Below are positions 46,536 to 60,106 of a stretch of 64,000 nucleotides of DNA, piece after piece (position 1 is the stretch's first letter; every line of letters begins with the position of its first letter). The stretch is taken from the NCBI GenBank assembly GCA_943737045.1, contig CALSFV010000229.1, forward strand, positions 539,001-603,000, given 5' to 3'. Source of the stretch: Parapristionchus giblindavisi (Eukaryota > Nematoda > Chromadorea > Rhabditida > Diplogasteridae). The notes beneath the pieces are model-generated. The model saw only the letters and a list, made by a program, of their open reading frames with translations, was not told where the DNA came from and ran no database searches. The translations under genes and the position numbers were made by a program.

Positions 46536-48703
46536 AAACGAGAGAGTTTGCGTAGCGGGAGGTTCTCTGATAAGTGAGCGGTGTACTGTAGTTGCTTGTT
46601 CTTATGAAATAATTGCAGAGTGTAACTTTCTTTTTTCAATATTAGCTGTTAGATTTACATATATGTTACATTAGTTACAATTTATGTGTTACAATTTTGA
46701 GTTACATTATCCTGTCGTGGAAAACGTCGAGACGTCCACGGAAGCATTACAGAATGTTTCTTTCGAACTGGTTTTTCAACGCAAATGTAATATTTGTAAG
46801 TACTTTATAACCAAACTCTTTGAGTTCTAATGTACTCTCCTCTAGGGTCTTCATAGATACTTCAAGTTGATACCGTAAAATACCATTCCGGACACAAATT
46901 TAAGAATTTATTCTGGAGACTATTTAAATAACTTAATCATTTCTATTACAGTTTAGTGATTCTTGTCATTATGATAATAATGATAAACACTTTCTGTTTC
47001 CAAAGGCAGACATATTGATTTTTATTCAAAATTTTAAAATTATCATTATAAACATGCATATTATATTGCGACCTGTTTCCTTCATTCTCCTCTAACTTCC
47101 TTTCATCCTTCAATGCATATTCTTCACTTATTTCCTTTCAAATAACTTCCCCCTTCTTCTTCTTTTATGTTCTTCACACCCTCCCTATTGACCTTCTGAC
47201 TCTTCCTTGACCTCAGGAGGAGGGAGAGAGAGAGGGAGAGAGAAAGAGGGGGAGAGGTAGAGGGAGAGGAGGAATAAGGGGAGGGAGAAGAATGGGCGTG
47301 AAACTGACAGACAGTCTCGTGTCTCTTCAATCGTTTACTGCAATTCTGACCGCACCCTCAAATTAGGGAGTGCCATGGGAAGATTGGAAGGGAGAGAGGG
47401 AGAGGAGAGGGAGAGGGAGAACGATTAAATGGTCATCGCCTTCGTGATCGGTGGATAATGTGATACGGACAAAGGGAGATGTAGACGGAGGGGGAAGGGA
47501 GGGAGAGGATAGGATCCTTGTTCAGGGAACAGTACTAATCCTTTCAAATCCGAAGGGAAGGAAACAGATCAGAAATTAATTGAATGATATGAACTAATGA
47601 TGTATCCTAAATAAAGTTAATGAACCTCATTGGGATACTAACAATACGATACTCATTCAAAATTCCTGAAAAGGAAAGAAAGAGAGGAGAGGGGTTTGTA
47701 AAACGAGAAGAGTTTTGTCTGCTTGCCTTTTTATTTTCGTGCCATTTGAATACATACAATACCTTGAGTACTTACATGATTCTGCGAATATATAACACGA
47801 TCGACATCGCGTCATATTTACGAAGGTACTTTAAATTCATGATAAATGATATCCTATACATCCCCTTTACCGTAACATATTTGCTTATCTGGATTATTAC
47901 AGTATACCCCTACAGTAATCTGTCCTCTTCTGGATCGTAATCATCACGGTGATTTTATCAATTCATACAAGATTTGGACTGGAACACTGATGGCAAACTC
48001 TTTCATATTTGAGATGTAGGTAATCAAAAACCCGACAATTAGAGAAATGCTCTCTCATATGTGGGATAATTTATTGTTAGTTAGCTCTCTCCTGTCCCCG
48101 TTACTATCTCGAGCTAGAGTATTGAGCAACGTGTCTTTTGAGAGAGTTTGGAGTAAGCTAACGTTTCTCTGTGATAGTCCAGTCGGACAATCTCTTAGAT
48201 AATTAGCGGTGAATTAATTGAAAGAGAAGGGGAAACACTGCTAATCCGTTCCGATCAAAAGAAGGGAGAGATCGAAAGATTAAGTGAATTGAAATCAAAA
48301 ATAGAATATCATTTGGTATCCTTTTAGAATATCCCAAATAACGGAAGGCAACGTTTCGATATCATTCTGCACTTACATTAGTGGTTCTGATTAGACTTTG
48401 ATTTGGTTTTTACACTTATTGAGAAATTCAATACCTTGGGTTCTTTCACGATTATGCGAATACAGTAATCGAAGAAGTATTGATTGAGCCAAGTGATACA
48501 GAATCCCCCCCCCTACCGTAATCTCTTATCCATCGTTACAGTAAACATCACGATGACTTTATCGATTGATTCATGAGTTGGAATGGGGCGACAGATACAG
48601 TACACAACAGAAAGAGAGATCATATTGATTGATTTGGACGACTAAATAGAGGAATATTGATTGATCAATGATGGATTGGAGTTGATCTTTGATCTCTTAT
48701 CGA
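46536..48703. other. Intergenic region 3' of flp-15
   Basis: No gene seen. GA-rich tracts lie at 47215-47290 and 47390-47420. Minus-strand AATAAA-type signals (plus TTTATT) are rare close to the flp-15 stop, so its transcript end is not placed. Confidence 0.5.
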
Positions 48704-51700
48704 TCAATAAGAGTCAGCGACAGCGGCCGAGTCGTAGTACTGGTCGAGAGGCACCATAGCTGATCGTTTGCCGAATCGCATCGGACCGGAAGGGCCTGCT
48801 AAAGATCAAAGATCAAACTAGAAGACTCCTAGTAGGTCACCAAAGATACTAGAATGAACTTCCTATCTACAAAGATCAAAGATCAGACTACGTATCCTGA
48901 TAAGACTACAAAGATCAAAGATCATCAATATACCTCGTCTCTTGCCGAAGCGCATGGGTCCCTGTGGTCGAGCCTTCTTCACGTCTGAAATCGAATGGAT
49001 TCAATATGCTAATGAGGCTACCGTATCCTCGAGATTCGTGGTGAGACAAAAACCGCCTTATATGCTAATCGTCGTCGTGACAATCTCTTTGATTATTAAT
49101 CATATTCGTATAGCGATCGAGAGAGTGTCGGAGGTGAGAGAACACAGAGAAGTCAGAGACAGACCAGAGAGTGTATTAATTTGAGGGAGTACATATAGTG
49201 ACGAGAGAGCAGGGAAAATGAGAGAGCACTAAAGACAGTAAAAAGTAGATGACGACCCATTACGGAACATCCCCGTTTGTGATTGCACTCTCTCACTTTT
49301 TCATGCTCTCTCGTCGTTCCTCTAACCGTCTGTCGGTCTCTCGTATTTGTGTCCTCTCTCTCTTTATCACTTTAAGTGATGTTCAGAAGGTACTAATTTG
49401 TACTAATTTGATTGGCCTATTTTATTGTCCAAGTTCCCCCTATTGTCTTTAATCAATAAAGTACTAGATGAAGATGATAAAAGTGTTCGATAGAGGACTC
49501 TTTTACATTCTCTATATAACTTCCTATGACGAACGTAATAGGGTACAAAAAGCACTGTTTATGGTTCATTCCTGGACAAAGAACTGAGAAAGGGATATTT
49601 TAGTATTGTCCAAGACCAAAGTGGTCACGTACACTACCTAAAAATGATGATGAACTTTGGGTTAATTCAAAGTTCTTGAAATCATGGTTTATGAGGTAGC
49701 AAAGATCAATGGAACCATTTCAAATAGATCTACAGATTTAGAGTTTAAATAGTAAATGCAAAAATATATAATAAAAATTCATCACAGCGAACAGCATTTT
49801 GTCACTAGTTATTTTCCTCGATGGTGTGAGAAAACATCAAAATTTGAGAGAGTTTCAGTGATGATACAGTATCGGCGTAAAGTGATGAGACGCTATTTCA
49901 TTTTTTTATAACTTTTGATCCAGGAAAGCAATCAAGCTCATCTTTCGAACCAATGTACAGAATTTATCAGGGAATATTACCATGATGTGTTGGTGTAATT
50001 AAAATAGTTCATTATTGCGTAGTGATTACGCAATCGAAGTACACTTTTTTGAAAAATTCCCATTCTTTAGTGAAAAGTCCTGTTCCTCTGAAACATTGTG
50101 AGCGTGTAGACATCCACTAGGACTGCACAGGAAAAAAAATCCGGAATGGATCCGACTCTGATTTCGAGCTGTAGCTTTGTTGCAAATTTGACCCCCAAAA
50201 TTTAAAATTCAGCTTCTAGATGTGCTAACGACCCATTCTAAGCGCCAAAATGATGCTAGTGATAAGCGATGCTTATTCCCAGATTATGGTAGTCATAGCT
50301 CTCATTCGCCCCCAGGGCATGAAAAACAAAAATTTTTGGAAGGGCTGATTTTAATACCCTACCGTTCAGAGGGCAGGTGTTCTAAAATTCTGGTTCCTGT
50401 GCAAGCAGCTTTGCAATGTATCATATATTTATTTCCCTTATTTTGGTTTAGTTCCGATTCCTTTCAGACCCGCAGCAAAGGTTATGTTGAGGTCTACTGG
50501 GTTTAGGCGAGTTAAGAACAAAATACAAAGATCAAAGATCAAAGTTTAACAACAGTGTAAAAACTTTTGTGAGCATCTCTAATATGCATAAGTGCTTTGA
50601 AAATAAAAGATTTCATCAATAGAGGCCCAGGGACGAGAGCAGTGGGGGAGAAAGCGCAAGAGCGCGCACCGAGTCGACCTCAACATAACCTTTGCTGCGG
50701 GTCTGAAAGGAATCGGAACTAAACCAAAATAAGGGAGATAAATATATCATACATTGCAAAGCTGCTTGCACAGGAACCAGAATTTTAGAACACTTGCCCT
50801 CTGAACGGTAGGGTCTCAAAATCAGCCCTTCCAAAAAATTTTGTTTTTCATGCCCTGGGGGCGAATGAGAGCTATGACTACCATAATCTGGGAATAAGCA
50901 TCGCTTATCACTAGCATCATTTTGGCGCTTAGAATGGGTCGTTAGCACATCTAGAAGCTGAGTTTTAAATTTTGGTGGTCAAATTTGCAACAAAGCTACA
51001 GCTCAAAATCGGAGTCGGATCCATTCCGGATTTTTTCCCTGTGCAGTCCTAGTGGATGTCTACACGCTCACAATGTTTCAGAGGAACATGACTTTTCACT
51101 AAAGAATGGGAATTTTTCAAAAAAGTGTACTTCGATTGCGTAATCACTACGCAATAATGAACTATTTTAATTACACCAACACATCATGGTAATATTCCCT
51201 GATAAATTCTGTACATTGGCTCGAAAGATGAGCTTGATTGCTTTCCTGGATCAAAAGTTATAAAAAAATGAAAAAGCGTCTCATCACTTTACGCCGATAC
51301 TGTAGGTCGTTCTAGCTTGTCAAATAAAATAATGTTAAAAAGGTTACAGGAAGATCCATCTAGTTATTCAAGGCACACGAAGTCCTGCGGGAGATCACTG
51401 TTAGGCGAGTGATAGTTCAAGGCAAATTCAGTCCGAGTAGCCTAATATCTTATTCGGACCTACTTTTTGATGTTATCGTCAAATCAAAAATATTCATAAT
51501 ATTGTGACTGATAACAGTCTTTATTTCAAAAACATTTATGTTCCTATCTAGACTATTATTGCAGCTATGGTTATTGCAGCTATACCCATTCCCTTATTAA
51601 TTTATTTATTCTGCATTTATCATTTTCGTTCATCTGTTTTAATCGCATAAGGAAATAAATATTATTATATATTATTATTATATCTGTCTGTAGATGTGTA

Positions 51701-54700
51701 AATGAACACATTTTCTGTATGTAGGTTGGTGTTCTCAACAAGATTAATCAACAGAAGAACTCTTTCTTTTCATTTCCTCATAGTTTGACCGAATGAAAGC
51801 AAAGTGAAAAAAGCACTATCTTCTCCCTCTCCCCCTCCCACATTCTCTCTCTCTCAAACACCCCAAAGACATAAAATGCAGATTGAAGTCGTTTTTGAAG
51901 ACCATCAAAGCAGTTCATTTCGCAGCTTTTATCTGCTTTTTTGCTGCCCATATAAACTGGTCATAGAATACGGTAGTTCGAAATATCGATTGATTAAAAC
52001 TCACAAGGATTGACGAATTCCACACCGTCACTGTCGTATTCTGAAAAGATCAAAGATTAGAAAATTAAGATCAAAGATCAAAGATTAGAATAATCATTGA
52101 TTATCATAAATATGCGCTGACATTGAGACACTCTAAAACTTTATGGTCGAAATAGTGAATCTGACTCATTACTTTTGATTTACCAATACCCAATTCTATT
52201 AGTACATTTGTATGTCTACTATGATATAATTCTATCTGAAAGGCACTTTACTCTTCGACCTGGCAAAGATCTCCCGTAGACAAAGAAAGTGAGAGAGCAT
52301 TGCCAGCGGGATTTTGACGGAATATCGATGCACTTCCAATGGGGACAAAGTTTAATGAATTCATATAGGTCATCTCATGCAATATAATTAATGCGTGAAT
52401 GTGGAGGGGACTTTGATAAATAATAAATTCGTGCCTATTTCACTCCCTATTATCATAGATGACAAATATTCATTGATCTCTTCTTTTTAAAGGCACACCT
52501 CGAGCTAATTTTACTCTCCGTTGTGACAATGCTCTCTAGCGGACAAAGAAAGCGAGAGAGCACTGCTAGAGCGAAAGGAGTGAAATTAGCTCGGACTGTA
52601 CCTTTAATGCTATTTAAAATTTGGCAACTCAATAACCGATAACAATTATGCTCTGAAATATCCTCTGGCCACATTCTCTTATTTGGTTGCGGAGAGTTAG
52701 CTTGGGATGTCCCTCTCTAGTAATTCATGCCCCCCCCCTTTCATCCCCTTCCTCATCCTTCGGGACTTTGTCACAGCACGCTTCATCTACTTTTCTCAAT
52801 ACTCGTCCTTTTCGCTGATTTGCTTTGTTTCTAACAAAGTGAGAATTGAGTCATCCGACATGATTCTTTAACCCTCACGATCCACCCCCGCGGGGTCAAC
52901 CATTTGAGGATAACCGAAAGACAAAACAGATCCAATAGAATCGGGCAAAAACCGCTTATGCAAATCACAACTCTCTGCTGTTCACTATGTCTTTCAATAT
53001 CACTTATTCTGAAATGTTTTGCCCATAAATTGATCTTTGATCTTTGGTCGCAGACAATTGTTTCTCATCCGAAACTTCCGTCTCTATTAAAGTTTATGTC
53101 CATTGACAGGAACAGTGCACAACCACAAAATGTACATTTAGTTTACGATGGAGAGACATGATTGAATTGGGTTGAAGATGAGATGGGAGAGGGAGAGGAG
53201 TGAGGGAGAAGAGAGAGGAGAGAGGAGAGAGGAGAGAGGAGACAAGAGAAGGAGAGAGAGAGGGAGAGAGAGAGAGGTAGAGAGGAGAGAGATGGAGAGT
53301 AAATGAAACCTCTTCAAAGTTTGAGCAGAAGCGCCCATATATATCCACTTATGGTTTAGAATTTCGCGCCTCATTTCCGCGATTTATTTGTATGGGAGTG
53401 ACGAATTTGATGCAACTTGAGCCTTTTCCGGTTTTAGAAATTTTCAAAAACAGCAGCAATAAAACATGCTCTTTTTTTCGAAGAATTATATAAACTCCCG
53501 GTATCTCATATCACAATCTATTTATAAGGTCTGTGACTGCGAGAAAGCGTAGCTTGAAGAGATGTCCTTTAAGATCATATTAGATGTACTAACTTGACTC
53601 TCTCGCAGACAAACAAAACTAGAGAGTGTGACCAAAGGGAAAATATTTACAAATTTCTATATTGTTAGCATAAAACAAGATATGTAATTGTCCGTTCTGG
53701 TAGCTCTTTCATTGTCTACGAGATTGTATTTTTGGAACAATTCTGATTATTCCCTCTTAATAGTCATGTTAGTCTCTGGAGTTGTTTTGTTGATATTCTC
53801 CATTTAACCAGAGACATCATCTGATTCCATGATATCAGACACTGAAATCGAGGAAGGGGCGAAAGGGGGGGGGGTGCATTTCACACGATATCAACCCTGA
53901 ACTATGAGTGCAGTAGTCTCGATTTCTGCCTTTATAGGGCCACCTAAAGTGCACTGACGACTAGAATGAAATTATTTAGTTAGACAAAATTAGTTGAAGT
54001 TATAGTTTGAGTTATTCCTGTATTCACCTATCCTATCACTAATTAGAAATCGAAATGAATTCGGATATAGATACATAGCAGAGCGAAGGATTTAAGAAAT
54101 AAATATGAACCTGGATCAGGGCGCTGTATATCAAGTTGGATTGTTCTCCAAAGGTCTTATTTTATCAATTACGAAACCCACTCTTATCTAAAAGTAAATT
54201 GCATGCGCATGAGTAGATTCAATCGGGTCGTTATGTCCCATGAGAGATCATCAAATCTACAAACTTCCGTCTTTCGTCTCGTCATAAAAGTTTCACTCCT
54301 CCAAATTAGGCCCATTTCGTCATGAACATTTGCGTAGATTGAACTAATTAATCAAAGTGTGGAGGAGTGCGTAAGAGTTGGCTAGCTCTTGCACATAATG
54401 ATATAGTCTAGATAGTTGTAGTTAGGAAATTTAAAATTATTCAAACATTAGATCGTCCGATTAAAAACATTTTGAAATATGAAATAACTTATTTTTTTGT
54501 AAAGCTCAGTTGTATGGAACAATCTGAAAAACGAGTGCAAAAGATTCAATGCGGAACTATTACTATGAAATTTACTGCCTGAATCTTTGTTACAGTAAAT
54601 TGGGCAGATCGGGCACTAACACTCACTTCAATCAAGAATCAAAGAAATCTGCAGTGTTTACCTCTCAGCACAAAATACGATTGCTTCAATTTGACTTCAA

Positions 54701-57700
54701 AAATTGTATTGAACCCTTTCCTTGTTTTTGTCTAACAATAAGTTCATGTTACGAATACATCATTTCCAACTATCAAAGAACATTAAATACAAATACAAAT
54801 CAATTATTTATCTATAGGGAAGTGAGGGAAAATTTTAATTTTTTTTAGTGATTTTTTTAAAAAAATTTAAAATTAAAGTCACCAAAAATTTGCAGATGGA
54901 CAATATTTTGTTTCACAATGTTTTGACCGATTTTTTCTTTTCTCAATTTGAGTTACGATCGAGTAGTAAACATTTACTGTGTTCGATTTGATGTAAAATA
55001 TGACCTTTAGAGGTTATGAAATGTTTAAGGCTGTTAGAGGAACAAGAAAGTTTAATGCAAGCACACTTTTAAAGTATACCCTAAAGTAATATCACGAAAA
55101 GTATTCCTGCGCGCTCATATTTTCTTTTTGTGCAAGCTAACATTTATGACCAAAATCGTTGGTCGGAAGTTATAGGTGTGCAACTGTATTGTCTGCACGT
55201 ACGATATGAGTAATTATCGGTTCTTGACTAACTTTTGTCGATGTGAGAAAACAGAAAAAAACAGAAGTTACTACTACTACTATGTATAATTGTTCGTGAA
55301 GTCCAGAGACTATTGAGACTCCCCCCTTTAGTATGAATGATAAATGCTCCATGAATGGTCAGAAGTGCTCACGGTTCGTTACGTTACGTTTGTTGGTTCA
55401 TGCACTTTAGAGCGACACGGAAGCTGTGCAGAAATGAAGATTATTGCTAGGAATATATTCGAATGCGACTTTTAATCACTATTTCAAAAATAAAATTGCA
55501 ATGGTTCTAGAATCGGGTATTTTAGGCGGTATTTTCCAGTCAAAATAGTAATGATCGACGTCGTAATATTTAAGTCTTATATCATACATATATATTTAAA
55601 ATGCAGTGAAGATAGTATCATTTCTCAGTTTATCGGTCCTTATGTCATCACTCTAGTCATATGAGACCCATAAAGTTGGATGTGAATGTTTTTTGACAGA
55701 GTTATGCGACGGTATATCTCCGCATGACGAATGGGTCTGCTCGTGATAGCTGTGGCGTGCCTACCCGGGGCAATAAACCGTTCCGACGGTGGGGATAATG
55801 ACGCGACGGTTACGGTAGGGCACAACAAGGAAATTAATCAATAATGTCACGCTTACGTCATCCATTTATGAGGCCGTTTGTGTAAGACTCGAACAAGGGT
55901 TGGCACAGGCCAAAAATTTTGATACCCTCAAAACTTGTGTATAGGGGTTATCGACCATGCTGATGAAGATAGGCATAGTCATTTTGGCTCCAGTGGTCCC
56001 GCAACGCCTGGGCGGGATTACGGTAAGATCACGTTTTCAGGCCATTCTCGGTCCATAGTAGAGCTAGAGGTATGAAAATTGGGCTCCAGAATTCGATGGC
56101 GATGATGGCTGTCTACATCATTAGTTTTGAAAATTTTTCAGAAGGTCGATAATTGGAAATTTTTATGGAGACGTTTGCGCCCCAGACGAGACAGTTCGAA
56201 CCGGCGTGACGAGAGGATCACAACGATGTATTATGAGCCCATATCTCCGTTGCACCGCTAATATTGCCTCGATATAGTGATCTGCAAAATCACGAGGAGT
56301 TGTCTGCGTCTCTCTATTCCGCGCGCTCTCTCGGCACTCTCTCATTTTGCCGCGCTCTCTCGAGAGTGCTAGAGAGCGCGCGGAAATGAGAGAGTCTTCT
56401 TGTTTACCTCTTTCGCAGATCACTATATCGAGGCAATATTAGCGGTGCAACGGAGATATGGGCTCATAATACATCGTTGTGATCCTCTCGTCACGCCGGT
56501 TCGAACAGTCATACTCGTCTGGGGCGCAAACGTCTCCATCAAAATTTCCAATAATCGACCTTTTGAAAATTTTTCAAAACTAATGATGTAGACAGCCATC
56601 ATCGCCATCGAATTCTGTCCTAGGAGCTCAATTTTCATACCTCTAGCTCTACCATGGACCGAGAATGGCCTGAAAAAGTGATCTTACCGTTGTCCCGCCC
56701 AGGCGTTGCGGGACCACTGGAGCCAAAATGACTATGTCTATGTTCATCAGCATGGTCTATAACCCCTATACACAAGATTTGAGGGTATCAAAATTTTTGG
56801 CCTGTGCCAACCCTCTCCCAGATTTGCCCGACTCTTACACAAACGGCCTTTTATCTATATGCTCAATATTTTCAATCTTCGGAGACTTGGGTTTTGGGTA
56901 TGTACAGATCAAGGATTCGATAAATCAATTAACTATCACCACCCCACATTTCTCGACAATACACACTGCTGGAATCAGCTTCTCACTTGCACAGATAGAA
57001 TAACTTAGTATTGTTCCTATCGCTCTGGTAATTTAATACGAGGAGTAGTAGAACAACAATAATCTATGACGATTTGCTACACTACATATTACCAAATTCA
57101 TTGCTTGTTATTTCCAAAAGTAGCGAAAACCAAATAATGAGAAAACTCTCCTCATTTTACACACTCTCTCGTCTATTCTGGGGAGGGGGGAGTTGAGGAC
57201 TAAAGATTATAATATCGCAGAACATGTGTGGGGGTGTGTTAGATCGAGAATCACGCATGCATAGCTGGGATTAATCTCGTTGTCTCTATTTTGAGTGTGT
57301 CACCCCTTTGTCCATCCATCGTCAGATACAATTTGGCGATCTATCATGTGCAAAGACATGCAAGGACTAATGGAGCGCTCTCAGGCATACCCCAGGGTGA
57401 TTTTTAATTCTCCACAATGTCAACACTTTACCACATACAAAGGAACGGTATTTTAACTTCGTAAACTATTTCATTGGTCTCCATTTATAAAGGATAATCT
57501 GACTAATTTCTATGAGAGTTTTGAGACTATGCAGAAAGATAATACCATGGGATATTATTTTTTCGTTCGATTTGAACTCCTTGGGAAGACTTTGAACTTT
57601 GATCGTTGTATTCCGGGAAATCTTTAGAGTGCTATTAGAACAGGGATAATTATTGTGCTCCCGTTTTACTTTTTCGATCGCCGAAATGAGAATAAAGCAG

Positions 57701-58452
57701 ACGATGTCAAAGAGGTTTTAGAGCACTCACAAAGAAGGTCCCGATAGCTTTATCATGAACATTAAAATGCTCTAGGAATTGCCGAGATATATCGGATTTT
57801 ATCGATAGAAAATATGTTTTCAATTATTAATCGATTGATTATTAATGATCAATCTTATGATGAAAGGTCAAGAAACCCATTGATAAAATAACATTTATAT
57901 TGTATACCCTTTCATCGTTCTTCTATTCTACTCTATTTGCAGAGTTCTATTGATGTTCTTACACCTTTTCCCACTAACTATAAACGGGGCATGGTAAATG
58001 GCCCATGTTTCTCCAGATATTAAAAAAAAAGATCCTATCTCAAACGATACTAAAACGACACATCATAAGATTACTCTCCATTCAAAATCATACGATTTTT
58101 TGAAATTTAAAACCGCGCTGAATCATAAAGCAGCTCGCCCTCGCTTTCACCCTTCAATGACTTTCCCACGCCTCCGGAGTATCATCCGATTTTCATTTAC
58201 AACGAACACTCATCTTCCCTAACATTAAATGAACGTTAAGTCAGAGTGGCTTACGATAAATTGATTAACTCTTAGGATCATTTAAGTCATTTAAGATCAG
58301 TGAATTTTGGGGTAGCTTAAGGCCCATGACTTAGCGATTTAGGTGGATTAAGTCCAACTAAGTCATTTAAGGTCCAACTAAGTCCACTCACGTGCGGTCA
58401 CAGCTGCAGCCAACAGTGCGATGATGAAGAGAAGGTGGGCAAACGAGAACAT
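48704..58452 (-). CDS. flp-15: FMRFamide-like neuropeptide precursor, FLP-15 type
   Basis: Four exons on the minus strand join in frame (all introns phase 1) to an 80-residue secreted precursor: 58452-58392, 52040-52005, 48984-48934, 48798-48704. Residues 1-20 (MFSFAHLLFIIALLAAAVTA) form a typical signal peptide. After a short acidic spacer come KK-ARPQGPMRFG-KRR and AGPSGPMRFG-KR, two peptides with glycine for C-terminal amidation and dibasic cleavage sites, then a 20-residue tail ending DSAAVADSY. The xGPQGPxRFG plus GPSGPxRFG pair in this order is the FLP-15 arrangement of C. elegans, where both end PLRF-amide; here both have Met in place of Leu. The product would be processed in dense-core vesicles and act on neuropeptide receptors. 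Intron 1 is 6.35 kb and intron 2 about 3 kb, both containing mobile elements. Confidence 0.92.
49865..51304. mobile_element. Foldback with TA-flanked CAGTATCGGCG ends
   Basis: TACAGTATCGGCGTAAAGTG at the left and its complement at the right bound arms of about 600-700 bp around a short spacer (about 50530-50610). The ends read TA-CAGTATC...GATACTG-TA, which suits a Tc1/mariner-type TA duplication. The mirrored open frames (with TTHSKRQNDASDKRCLFPDY on both strands) are inverted copies of non-functional sequence. It fills about half of flp-15 intron 2. Confidence 0.82.
51363..51395. repeat. 33-bp block shared with 46060-46092
   Basis: Identical core GTTATTCAAGGCACACGAAG followed by TCCTGCGGGAGAT. 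It lies about 60 bp beyond the foldback at 49865-51304, in flp-15 intron 2. Confidence 0.6.
52491..52603. mobile_element. TTAA-flanked MITE (piggyBac-like), copy A
   Basis: The ends AGGCACACCTCGAGCTAATTTTACT and the matching right end (complement AGGTACAGTCCGAGCTAATTT) are inverted repeats, and TTAA stands at both sides (52487-52490 and 52604-52607). A duplicated TTAA is the signature of piggyBac-type insertion. The centre has GCTCTCTAGCGGACAAAGAA and GCGAGAGAGC. It lies in flp-15 intron 1. Confidence 0.8.
53175..53302. repeat. GA microsatellite
   Basis: GAGAGGAGAGAGGAGA-type tract in flp-15 intron 1. Ser/Leu frames on the minus strand are artefacts. Confidence 0.9.
55871..56849. mobile_element. 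Foldback element, about 400-bp arms
   Basis: The element runs from AGGCCGTTTGTGTAAGA to its complement TCTTACACAAACGGCCT, with arms of about 400 bp and a centre rich in CTCTCTCG/CGAGAGAG (56310-56400). Part of one arm recurs at 33631-33871. The flanks share TTTAT, which may be a duplication but is not conclusive. It lies in flp-15 intron 1. Confidence 0.82.
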
Positions 58453-58986
58453 CGTGGAGAGTCGTCGACTTCAGAGGGAAGACAGAATAGAGCCCCCTTA
58501 AGCAGTCTTCCACACCCATAGACCCCAAACTCCGCCCACAATCTCGGCTCCTCCCACAGCCCCCCTAGTCTCTGAGTCCTAGTGAGGCAACAGTCCTTCC
58601 AGACAGAAGTCCTGATTATTCATGAGATTGATTACGGTAGGATGATGTGGGTTCGGTGGAGCGCGAACAATATGGCGGGGCGCCACAATGGACAGGGTAC
58701 GGTATTCGATTACCCAATTTGACCGTGAGTGGGGCAATTATTGTATGGATCGTGTTACTGATTGGGGTGAGAGCGAGGGGAGGGTAGTAGTAGTGTTGTG
58801 GATTGCGATCGAGTTACAGGTAATGGTACAAGGGGCTGACTGATTGAGTTGGGCGCAAAAGGAGGGATGGTGATGAATTATTTACAATCTAATACTAAAT
58901 TTATGTGGATTTCAGAAAAAAATGTATGATAAAGAAGTACAGATAATACATTAGGGACGCATAAAATGCAATACTATAACCATTAA
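58453..58986. promoter_or_regulatory. flp-15 upstream region
   Basis: Upstream of the start codon the minus strand reads TCCCTCTGAAG then 16 nt to the ATG, which could be a cis- or trans-splice acceptor. Further up are GC-rich blocks (CTCCGCCCACAATCTCGGCT around 58530) that may be the core promoter. I see no TATA box and no other gene. Confidence 0.35.
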
Positions 58987-59055
58987 AGGCATAGCCCAGG
59001 ATTAATTTGAAACTGTCCGCTCAATGGCAATGCAAAATTAGCTAAGAGTGTGCCT
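58987..59055. mobile_element. TTAA-type MITE remnant, copy C
   Basis: The left end follows TTAA (58983-58986) and reads AGGCATAGCCCAGGATTAAT. The right end (complement AGGCACACTCTTAGCTAAT) matches copies A and B, but the flanking TTAA there is lost. A short, decayed member of the family. Confidence 0.5.
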
Positions 59056-59948
59056 TGAGGTTTAAGAAATAAACAATCTTCCAAGGGCCTAATATTAGAG
59101 ATTAATCTAGATAATGTGCTAGACTTAGACTGCTATGCTGACAGACTGACTTAGACTGACTGCTAGACATAGACTTTGTGTGCGATTTACGCCAACCCTA
59201 AACAGTTCCTACTAGTAGTCTGAATAAACAATCGTAGAAGTAGGGGGAAATTACGATCTAACATAACAATAACACAGCTGAAAAAAGACTACTTAATTAC
59301 CTGATACTGTCTTATGCTAAACAATATATCTTTCATCCCAGATTGTCTGCCAAGATTGAGAATATTATATGTTGGTAATATTGACATCGTGGAGAGTATT
59401 CATTCAAAAAAGGCCCATTGGTCTTGTCAAAGAGAAATGTATAGTTCTTGCTATCTTTGGTATACAAGGAAATGGTACAGGAAATGAAGAAACCCTTTCT
59501 CACTTTCTGTTACTTTTGATGTCGATGAATTCACCTTTCATGAAAATTCATTCATTATTTTCATTAAAATGAAGTTATTTTATTTCTCACAACATTCAAA
59601 TTTGCACTTACTTCACCGTAGGCATTTTTTTGAATATTTTCTAACAATTAAAGTTTCGATTGTTAACAGATGAATTCACTCTTGCTCTTTTTCATATAGT
59701 ACTTTGTTGTTCTCAATCGTCAAAATTTATCTGCGTGAGGTTGTCCCTTCTTCTTTGAGAGCAGTCAATTGAATAAAGGACATCAAATCGTATGAGAGGG
59801 TTCAATTGGAAAGTCAAAATGAGGGGAATATTAGGTTCAAGAGGGACTTCCCATCATCTTCTCTTGTTTCTTCGAAGCTCAAATCGAGAGAATCATTTAT
59901 TGTACTAGCCTTTATAGTACATTTCTCACGAAATGCAGATAAAGGAGG
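59056..59948. other. Intergenic sequence upstream of flp-15
   Basis: AT-rich, with a short direct repeat of TAGACTTAGACTG-type units near 59120-59170. No gene seen. Confidence 0.5.
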
Positions 59949-59952
59949 TTAA

Positions 59953-60106
59953 AGGTACATTCCGAGCTTATTTGACAGTCCGCTCTGGCCTAACTCTCCG
60001 GTAGACAAAGAAGGGGAAGGAGACTTGTCGGAGTTTCAAATTAGTTTTCTTTGTCTACGAGAGAGCATTGCCAGACCGGAGCGTAAACTTAGCTTGCGAT
60101 GTGCCT
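59953..60106. mobile_element. TTAA-flanked MITE (piggyBac-like), copy B
   Basis: AGGTACATTCCGAGCTTA at the left and the complement of AGGCACATCGCAAGCTAAG at the right form inverted ends, with TTAA on both sides (59949-59952 and 60107-60110). The centre holds TAGACAAAGAAG and its inverse CTTTGTCTACGAGAGAGC. Related to 52491-52603. Confidence 0.8.

Noticed and set aside
50222..50948. Two mirrored open frames of about 100 codons
   Set aside because: They are the two arms of the foldback at 49865-51304; the similarity reflects the inversion, not conserved coding.
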